Source of the DNA: an uncultured Clostridia bacterium
Lineage (GTDB): Bacteria; Bacillota; Clostridia; Christensenellales; Borkfalkiaceae
Assembly (NCBI GenBank): GCA_944368215.1
Contig: CALVWX010000016.1
Location: 1 to 33,017 of the forward strand
DNA: 33,017 nt
Direction of reading: 5' to 3'
Shown here: positions 23,298-28,751 of the stretch, piece by piece
Position numbering within the stretch: position 1 is the stretch's first letter
Layout of the letters: each line of letters begins with the position of its first letter
The notes under the pieces: generated by a model
What the model was told of the DNA's origin: nothing
Database searches by the model: none
What the model saw: the letters and a program-made list of their open reading frames with translations, nothing else
Translations under genes and position numbers: made by a program

Positions 23298-23869
23298 TTT
23301 ATGCCATTCCTCCGGTTTTCTATAATTTTTAATATGCGGCCGACGGTCTCTTCGAGGTCGTCGTTGATTATCGTATAGTCGTAAAATTTGCTGCGCGACA
23401 GTTCATAATCGGCGCGCTGCAGTCTTTTTTCTATGAGCACCTCGTCCTCGGTGCCGCGCATCTTTAAGCGCCTTACCAGTTCTTCGCGGCTGGGCGGGGT
23501 TATCATCAAAAGGAGCGCTTCGGGGAATTCGTCGCGTATGTGCTGGGCGCCGTCCACGTCGATTTCTAAAATCACGTCCTTGTTTTCTGCAAGTTTCTGT
23601 TCGACGAAAAAGCGGGGCGTGCCGTAATAATTTTCGAAGTGGTTGGAGTATTCCAAAAACCCGCCTTCGTCTATCATCTTAAGGAAGGTTTCCTTGGATA
23701 TGAAAAAATAATTCTTTCCTTCCCGTTCTCCCTCGCGGGGTGCGCGCGTAGTGCACGACACCGAAAGCACGGCGTCGGGCAGCCTTTTCAACAGCATGTC
23801 TACCACGGTACCCTTGCCGACTCCCGAGGGACCGGAAATTACTATTAAAGTACCTTTTGCATTACTCAA
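23294..23869 (-). CDS. gmk: Guanylate kinase
   Basis: Gmk phosphorylates GMP to GDP. The 191-residue product has the P-loop GPSGVGKGT (13-21), the GMP-binding SCTTRAPREGEREGKNYFF and EIDVDGAQ. The only usable start is TTG at 23867-23869, which overlaps the yicC stop in TTGAGTAA; this fixes the family N-terminus. AGGT lies about 11 bases upstream. It sits between yicC and rpoZ with overlaps on both sides, implying coupled translation. Confidence 0.95.
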   Translation of the reverse strand: MSNAKGTLIVISGPSGVGKGTVVDMLLKRLPDAVLSVSCTTRAPREGEREGKNYFFISKETFLKMIDEGGFLEYSNHFENYYGTPRFFVEQKLAENKDVILEIDVDGAQHIRDEFPEALLLMITPPSREELVRRLKMRGTEDEVLIEKRLQRADYELSRSKFYDYTIINDDLEETVGRILKIIENRRNGIK

Positions 23870-24737
23870 CGTTTTGTACCTGTTCTCTTATTTTTTCTAT
23901 CTCGTTCTTCATGTCGAGGCCGAGTTTGGTTATGGTTATGTCGTTCGACTTGGAACAGATTGTATTTGTTTCCCTGTTGAATTCCTGAATGAGGAAATCG
24001 AGCTTGCGTCCGACCAGCTTTTCGCCGCAGATTGCGCGGAACTGGGAAATGTGCGAACGCAGGCGGGTGAGTTCCTCATCGATATTGGACTTATCGGCAA
24101 AGACGGCCACTTCGGTTAAAAGGCGGCTTTCGTCCACGGGGACGCTTTGGAGATAGCTTTTGATTTTTTCTTCGAGCTTATGGCTGTAATCTTCCGCAAC
24201 GAGGGGTGCTCGGGCGGCAATTTTATCGACTATGCCTTCGATGGTGTCCACGCGGAAGAGCATATCGTTTGAAAGCTTGAGCCCCTCAGTCAGGCGCATG
24301 CCGTTCAGGTTATCGAGCGCGACCTGAAGGGCGGACTTTAAAGCCTGAATGATTTCCTCATCCGCGCCGGAGGCTTCCTCGGCGCGCAGAACGTCAGGCT
24401 GGCGCAAGACCGAAGTTATGGTAAAATCGTTTTCAACTTCGGGGAAGAGCGCGATTATCTTTTTTGCCGCGTCCACGTACGCCTTGGCCGTGCTTTCGTC
24501 TATGTAGAGCGTTTTGGACTTTTGCCGCTTGTCCGTAAAGCTTATGAACACGTCGGCATGGCCGCGCGTGAGCGAGGAACGGACTATTGAACGGACGACG
24601 TCTTCATAGCCGAGAAAAATTTTGGGGCACTTGACCGCTATATCGAGATAGCGGTTGTTTACCGTCTTGACCTCGGCGGTCAGTTCAATTCCGCCCTCTT
24701 TATATTCGCCCCTGCCGAAGCCCGTCATGCTGTACAT
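23862..24737 (-). CDS. yicC: YicC family endoribonuclease-like protein
   Basis: This 291-residue protein has the YicC signature MYSMTGFGRGEY at the start, then EVKTVNNRYLDI, and a C-terminal DUF1732 region with EELTRLRSHISQF and GRKLDFLIQEFNRETNTICSKSND. Members are reported to act as endoribonucleases. The ATG at 24735-24737 was chosen from the family start and an AAGG site ten bases upstream; the frame extends further only into the promoter. It heads the operon with gmk and rpoZ; remA, which lies between yicC and gmk in Bacillus, is missing. Confidence 0.93.
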   Translation of the reverse strand: MYSMTGFGRGEYKEGGIELTAEVKTVNNRYLDIAVKCPKIFLGYEDVVRSIVRSSLTRGHADVFISFTDKRQKSKTLYIDESTAKAYVDAAKKIIALFPEVENDFTITSVLRQPDVLRAEEASGADEEIIQALKSALQVALDNLNGMRLTEGLKLSNDMLFRVDTIEGIVDKIAARAPLVAEDYSHKLEEKIKSYLQSVPVDESRLLTEVAVFADKSNIDEELTRLRSHISQFRAICGEKLVGRKLDFLIQEFNRETNTICSKSNDITITKLGLDMKNEIEKIREQVQNVE

Positions 24738-24776
24738 AATATTGTTACCTTCCGCCGATTTTCTGGATACACAATA

Positions 24777-24805
24777 ATTATAACGCATATCTTGTAAAAA
24801 TACAA
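24777..24805 (-). promoter_or_regulatory. SigA-type promoter of the yicC-gmk-rpoZ operon
   Basis: TTGTAT (24800-24805), 17-base spacer, consensus TATAAT (24777-24782) on the minus strand, about 40 bases before the ATG. Confidence 0.85.
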
Positions 24806-24845
24806 GCCGCTAAAGCGCGTTTTAATAAAATTTTAAGCCGTGGGC

Positions 24846-24878
24846 GCGTGCGGCGGGCGGAATTCGCCCGCCGCACGC
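24846..24878 (-). terminator. 14-bp hairpin directly after the nitrilase-like gene
   Basis: GCGTGCGGCGGGCG (24846-24859) pairs perfectly with 24865-24878 around GAATT. It starts two bases past the stop codon. The 3-prime side lacks a long U-run. Confidence 0.65.
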
Positions 24879-24880
24879 CG

Positions 24881-25540
24881 TCAGTAATCGTTGAAGTCAT
24901 GGCCGCAGACGCCCCTTTCGCGCGTGCAGATGACGCGGTAATTGTTTCTGGGCTGGGCCGTAAACAGCGTGAAAGGCGACGTAGAAGTGGCGATTGCCCC
25001 AGTAATATCCGCAAAATAAGCACAGTTGCCGGCGCACATTACTACCGGCATGCCGTAAAGATAGGCGTACGCCCGCGCGAGCAGGGGCGGCATGCCGCCC
25101 GCGGGGCTTTCCATCAGACACAGCAAAAGATTGCAGCCGCACAGCGACAGACTTTTTATGTTTTCGGGAAAATGCAAATCGTTTTCTATGCACAGCCCGA
25201 CTTTGTAGCCGCCCAGCTTATACAGCCCGAGATAGGCTCCGCTTTTGAGTCCTTCGCCGTCGACGACGTGCAGCATGTCGGTTATGCCGAGCAGTCTTCC
25301 CCCCTCGGCCACCGCCGCCGACTTGCGCTTTAGTCCTCTGCTGTCCGTGCGGCAGCCGCACACCGCGGCGCACCCCGAACGGCGCGTCAGACGGGCGAAC
25401 GCGCCGAGTTTATCGCTTCTGCCCGAAAGCTCGGCGTCGTAATCGACGTCGCCGATATAGCCGAAACCGATGAGCGCGACGTCGCACTCGGGCAACTGCG
25501 CATGTTCGCCCGCAAGGCGGGGCGCGACACATATTTTCAT
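24881..25540 (-). CDS. Nitrilase-superfamily protein, probably catalytically inactive
   Basis: The 219-residue product has the carbon-nitrogen hydrolase fold pattern but is shorter than the usual 260-280 residues. Aligning it by eye to the family consensus, the catalytic Glu (normally in FPE) corresponds to Phe26 of LIGFGYIG. The catalytic Lys corresponds to Met89 of GITDMLHV. The catalytic Cys (normally in ICYDLRFPE) corresponds to Glu119 of GLCIENDLHFPE; Cys117 is two positions away. The family fold is well supported because the DL-x-FPE stretch and the Gly-rich context remain. A binding or regulatory role is an inference. It is divergent from the M1 peptidase gene; the ATG at 25538-25540 has no visible Shine-Dalgarno. 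Confidence 0.65.
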   Translation of the reverse strand: MKICVAPRLAGEHAQLPECDVALIGFGYIGDVDYDAELSGRSDKLGAFARLTRRSGCAAVCGCRTDSRGLKRKSAAVAEGGRLLGITDMLHVVDGEGLKSGAYLGLYKLGGYKVGLCIENDLHFPENIKSLSLCGCNLLLCLMESPAGGMPPLLARAYAYLYGMPVVMCAGNCAYFADITGAIATSTSPFTLFTAQPRNNYRVICTRERGVCGHDFNDY

Positions 25541-25646
25541 ACATACTATACTATTTTAAATTAATTAAAATGGTTACTCCGCCTCCCGTCCGCGCATTTT
25601 TAAAAGCGGCGTTCTAACGGGGACATGCGCGGCATAATTTTAGAGT

Positions 25647-27089
25647 ATGAAAAAGATGATTGCGATAATCGCCGCGGCGGCGGCATGCGCCTGCGCGCTG
25701 CCGCTCGCCGCGTGCGCGCCTCAGGAAGATGAAGGCAGCGCGTACTTTATAACCGCCGAGTTCGACGGCGGACACACATTGACGGGAAAAGTGCAGTTTG
25801 ACTTCTTCAACGACACTGACAACGCGCTTGACAGCCTGAAATTCAACCTGTGGGGCAACGCCTTCCGCGAGGGAGCGGCCTCCTCCCCCGTCTCCGCGGC
25901 CGTGCGCGACAAGGCCTATTACAACGGACTGAGCTACGGCGGCATGGAGATAACGGCCGTCGAAGGGGGCGAATGGCGGGTGTGCGGCGATGACCAGAAC
26001 ATTCTCGAAGTGAGCTTCGGCGCGCCCATATATCCCGACGAACGCGCAAGCTGCACCATTGAATACACCCTCACCCTTGCCGACGTCAACGCGAGAACGG
26101 GCGTGACGGCGCACACCGTAAATCTCGGCAATTTTTACCCGATACTGTGCGCATACGGGCAGTCGGGATTTCTGGAATACACATACTGTGCTACGGGCGA
26201 CCCATTTGTTTCGGAGGTAGCGGACTATACCGTTGAACTGACCGTACCAGAGGAATATATTGCGGCGGCGAGCGCAAAACCCGCGCTGACGAGCGGGAGC
26301 GGCGACAAAAAAACTTTGCGCTACGAGCTTGAAAACGCGAGGGATTTCGCCATGGTTTTATCGACCGGATTCAGGGAGATAAGCCGCGAGGCTGCGGGCG
26401 TGGAGATAAGCTATTACTATTATGACGACCAAAGCGCCGAAAAAAGTTTAGCCGCGGCCGCCGAGAGTATGGAATATTTCTGCGGAAAGTTCGGGCAATA
26501 TCCCTATTCCTCCCTGGCCGTCGTGCAGACGCCGTTTTGTCAGGGCGGCATGGAATACCCCGCGCTGACGATGATTTCGGACGAGTGCGACGAGAGCGCA
26601 AAAATTTATACGATAGTGCACGAAAACGCCCACCAGTGGTGGTACGCCGCCGTAGGAAGCGATCAGTTTGCGCACGGCTGGCAGGACGAGGGGCTGGCCG
26701 AGTATTCCGCCCTGATGTTTTTTGAAAACGCCCCGACATATGGCTTTACAAAGGCGGGGCTGCTGGGCACGGCTACAAAGGCGTACCGCGCGTATTTTTC
26801 GGTTTACAACCAGCTTTTCGAGGGCGCGGACACGAGCATGGACAGAGCGCTGAACGAGTTTTCGGGCGATTACGAATACGCAAACGTGGCGTACAACAAG
26901 GGACTTCTGCTGTTCGACGCGGTGCGCGGAGCGTGTGGCGACGACAAATTTGCCGCCGCGCTGAGAAATTATTTTTCCGACTACCTCTTCGGCATAGCGC
27001 CGCCCGAGGGGCTGATTGCCGAGTTCTGCAAATTCGCCGACTGCGAAGGAATATTTACAAGCTTCCTCGAAGGGAAGGTTATAATTTAA
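25647..27089 (+). CDS. M1 family metallopeptidase, lipoprotein
   Basis: The 480-residue product has a lipoprotein signal peptide (lipobox LAAC, Cys23), so it should be anchored outside the membrane. The gluzincin core is complete: GGMEYP (300-305) corresponds to the GAMEN exopeptidase motif, HENAH (325-329) binds zinc, and Glu348 in DEGLAEY is the third ligand. It therefore probably trims N-terminal residues from extracellular peptides. The C-terminal domain is shorter than in classical aminopeptidase N. It is divergent from the nitrilase-like gene. No Shine-Dalgarno precedes the ATG at 25647; CATAAT lies eight bases upstream, so the message may be leaderless. A strong terminator follows. Confidence 0.9.
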   Translation: MKKMIAIIAAAAACACALPLAACAPQEDEGSAYFITAEFDGGHTLTGKVQFDFFNDTDNALDSLKFNLWGNAFREGAASSPVSAAVRDKAYYNGLSYGGMEITAVEGGEWRVCGDDQNILEVSFGAPIYPDERASCTIEYTLTLADVNARTGVTAHTVNLGNFYPILCAYGQSGFLEYTYCATGDPFVSEVADYTVELTVPEEYIAAASAKPALTSGSGDKKTLRYELENARDFAMVLSTGFREISREAAGVEISYYYYDDQSAEKSLAAAAESMEYFCGKFGQYPYSSLAVVQTPFCQGGMEYPALTMISDECDESAKIYTIVHENAHQWWYAAVGSDQFAHGWQDEGLAEYSALMFFENAPTYGFTKAGLLGTATKAYRAYFSVYNQLFEGADTSMDRALNEFSGDYEYANVAYNKGLLLFDAVRGACGDDKFAAALRNYFSDYLFGIAPPEGLIAEFCKFADCEGIFTSFLEGKVII

Positions 27090-27105
27090 CCGCCGGGCAA
27101 TTTTT

Positions 27106-27138
27106 TTGCGCGCCGCGTGTCGCGGCGCGCAACTTTTT
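27106..27138 (+). terminator. Intrinsic terminator of the M1 peptidase gene
   Basis: TTGCGCGCCGCG (27106-27117) pairs perfectly with 27121-27132 around TGT, followed by CTTTTTAC. It isolates the peptidase gene from the corA promoter 35 bp downstream. Confidence 0.85.
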
Positions 27139-27172
27139 ACATTTTGCATGCGCAAAATGCCCGAACTTTTTG

Positions 27173-27201
27173 TTGCCAAAAAAAATAATATGAAGTATAA
27201 T
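27173..27201 (+). promoter_or_regulatory. SigA-type promoter of corA
   Basis: TTGCCA (27173-27178), 17-base A-rich spacer, consensus TATAAT (27196-27201). The expected start is at about 27207-27209, exactly where the leader stem begins. Confidence 0.85.
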
Positions 27202-27207
27202 AAAATT

Positions 27208-27367
27208 GCCTGCGGGACATAACGCAAAGCAAAGCCGCGGGCAAAGGTTTGTTATGGACGCATACCCAAGTTTTATTTTTAACGGCCGATAACTTACCGC
27301 GTCGCCTTACTGCACGGTGCGCGGAAGTTTTGCCGCGCACAATTTCATTTTTACGGAGAAATGCAGT
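27208..27367 (+). promoter_or_regulatory. Structured corA leader with pseudoknot-like fold and terminator
   Basis: The 160-nt leader begins with an 8-bp stem, GCCTGCGG (27208-27215) with CCGCGGGC (27235-27242), including one U-G pair. The loop holds CATAAC (27218-27223), which pairs with GTTATG (27251-27256) to make an H-type pseudoknot. The same GTTAT can instead pair with ATAAC (27289-27293), and GACGC (27257-27261) with GCGTC (27299-27303). CCGCG (27297-27301) can pair with CGCGG (27320-27324), which would break the terminator at 27317-27353. This is the architecture of a transcriptional riboswitch, although the shorter pairings could be chance. I do not recognise it as an M-box or another class I know. 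Confidence 0.55.
27317..27353 (+). terminator. Terminator-like hairpin inside the corA leader
   Basis: GTGCGCGG (27317-27324) pairs with CCGCGCAC (27333-27340); AATTTCATTTTTA follows. The T-run is interrupted by C, so it may be a conditional terminator. It lies 15 bases before the corA RBS and ends in the leader, not after a gene. Confidence 0.6.
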
Positions 27368-28366
27368 ATGGTCAAATATTTTGTTACGGGCGAGGACGGC
27401 AAGCTCGTTCAGACGGACGCGTTTAAAGACGCATGCTGGGTAGACATGGTCAACCCCACCGACGACGAAGTGGACGACGCCGTAGATGCGACGGGCGTGC
27501 CCGAAGACATGATTAAAGCCGCACTCGACGAAGAAGAGCGCGCGCGCACCGAGTTTGACGAGGGAAGCAGCATGTTCGTCGTCGACTGTCCCATCATCGA
27601 AGAGGGCGAAAGCGGCGACACTTACTCCACCCTGCCCCTTGCGATAATCTACAACAAAAAGTGCATAATCACGGTATGTTTAAAGGGCAACCCCGTTTTA
27701 AAGGACTTTATAACGGGGCGCATAAAGGTGTTCTGCGACAAGCCCGTGGGATTTATTTTAAACTTTATGTACGGCAACGCCAAGCGGTTTTTGTACTGCC
27801 TTAAACAGATAGACAGAAAATCGCACCGCGTGCAGGCCGAGCTGGGCAGAACGCTTAAAAACGAAGAAATTTTACAGCTTCTGGATCTGGAAAATTCGCT
27901 GGTATACTTTTCTACTTCGCTCAATTCCAATTACAAGGTGCACGAAAAGCTTTCCAAAGTCGAAGCCGTGGCCACCCGCGAAGATTATCAGGATTTGTAC
28001 GACGACATGGTGATCGAAAGCAGTCAGGCCATAGAGATGTGCAAAATTTATAAAGACATTCTGTCGGTATCCATGGACGCGTACGGTTCTGTAATCTCCA
28101 ACAACGCCAACGACACCATGAAAAAACTGACCGTTATAACCATTCTTCTGGCCATACCCACCATGATAGCGGGATTCTGGGGCATGAACATGCCCGTGCC
28201 GTGGCAGGCGCAGGAGGGCGACACCTCCACCATATGGTTCTGGCTGGTAATCGGAATAACCTTTGTGCTGACCGCAATAGTGGCGTTCTTCCTGGTCAGG
28301 TCCATGAAATTCAGGCCGGCGGGCAAGCAGCGCAGACAGCGCAGGCAAAAACTTACGAGGAAGTGA
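27368..28366 (+). CDS. corA: CorA family divalent cation transporter
   Basis: CorA-type proteins form pentameric channels for Mg2+ (some carry Co2+ or Ni2+). The 332-residue product has a large cytoplasmic N-terminal domain, a long stalk helix, and two C-terminal transmembrane segments (about 254-277 and 291-314). Between them is the signature GMN in FWGMNMPVP, the ion-selectivity loop. The tail is basic (RRQRRQKLTRK). The ATG at 27368 has a GGAG site nine bases upstream; an in-frame start at 27317 lies inside the leader hairpin and is unlikely. FmdB-type gene follows after 6 bp. The leader suggests control by premature termination. Confidence 0.93.
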   Translation: MVKYFVTGEDGKLVQTDAFKDACWVDMVNPTDDEVDDAVDATGVPEDMIKAALDEEERARTEFDEGSSMFVVDCPIIEEGESGDTYSTLPLAIIYNKKCIITVCLKGNPVLKDFITGRIKVFCDKPVGFILNFMYGNAKRFLYCLKQIDRKSHRVQAELGRTLKNEEILQLLDLENSLVYFSTSLNSNYKVHEKLSKVEAVATREDYQDLYDDMVIESSQAIEMCKIYKDILSVSMDAYGSVISNNANDTMKKLTVITILLAIPTMIAGFWGMNMPVPWQAQEGDTSTIWFWLVIGITFVLTAIVAFFLVRSMKFRPAGKQRRQRRQKLTRK

Positions 28367-28372
28367 TTTTTA

Positions 28373-28570
28373 ATGCCTATTTTACAATATAAGTGCCCCG
28401 AGTGCGGCAAAGAATTTGAAGAACTGGTAAAAAAATTCGACGACGAGGTTTTGTGCCCCGACTGCAAAGTAAAGGCACAGAGGAGCTATTCGGGCTCGGT
28501 GTGGTCGGCGACGGGCAAGCCCGCAAAAAAATGCAGCGGACACTGCAAAACCTGCGGCGGCTGCCATTGA
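28373..28570 (+). CDS. FmdB-family zinc ribbon protein
   Basis: This 65-residue protein starts MPILQYKCPECGKEFEELVK, the FmdB/CxxC_CxxC zinc-ribbon pattern, with Cys8, Cys11, Cys28 and Cys31. A second Cys-rich tail (CSGHCKTCGGCH) is unusual and might bind a further metal. The role of FmdB-type proteins is not known in detail; they may act as regulators. It follows corA by six bases, with GAGGAAG in the end of corA as RBS, so the two are likely cotranscribed. A strong terminator follows. Confidence 0.85.
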   Translation: MPILQYKCPECGKEFEELVKKFDDEVLCPDCKVKAQRSYSGSVWSATGKPAKKCSGHCKTCGGCH

Positions 28571-28601
28571 GCTAATCAACTAATATGCCATATAAATTTC
28601 G

Positions 28602-28637
28602 GCTCAGGCGCGGTTAAAACGTGCCTGAGCTTTTTTT
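28602..28637 (+). terminator. Strong intrinsic terminator of the corA operon
   Basis: GCTCAGGCGCG (28602-28612) pairs with CGTGCCTGAGC (28620-28630, one G-U pair) around GTTAAAA, followed by seven T residues. Confidence 0.92.
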
Positions 28638-28665
28638 AAACAAAAAATATTTTTATTGACTAAAT

Positions 28666-28694
28666 TAACAAAAATAGTTATAATTAGTTACGAA
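28666..28694 (+). promoter_or_regulatory. SigA-type promoter of the GLUG lipoprotein gene
   Basis: TTGACT (28666-28671), 17-base A-rich spacer, TATAAT (28689-28694). The leader is about 50 nt. Confidence 0.88.
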
Positions 28695-28751
28695 CGGACG
28701 GCCGAACGCTGCAACGATAAAAGCGCGCCCGATTAAAAAATGGAGGCGAAT

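Noticed and set aside
25614..26114. Minus-strand frame opposite the M1 peptidase
   Set aside because: High-GC antisense frame with no motifs; the plus strand has a complete metallopeptidase.
27208..27367. M-box (ykoK) or GEMM riboswitch before corA
   Set aside because: The conserved cores of these classes that I know are not present; only the general layout of a leader with terminator agrees.
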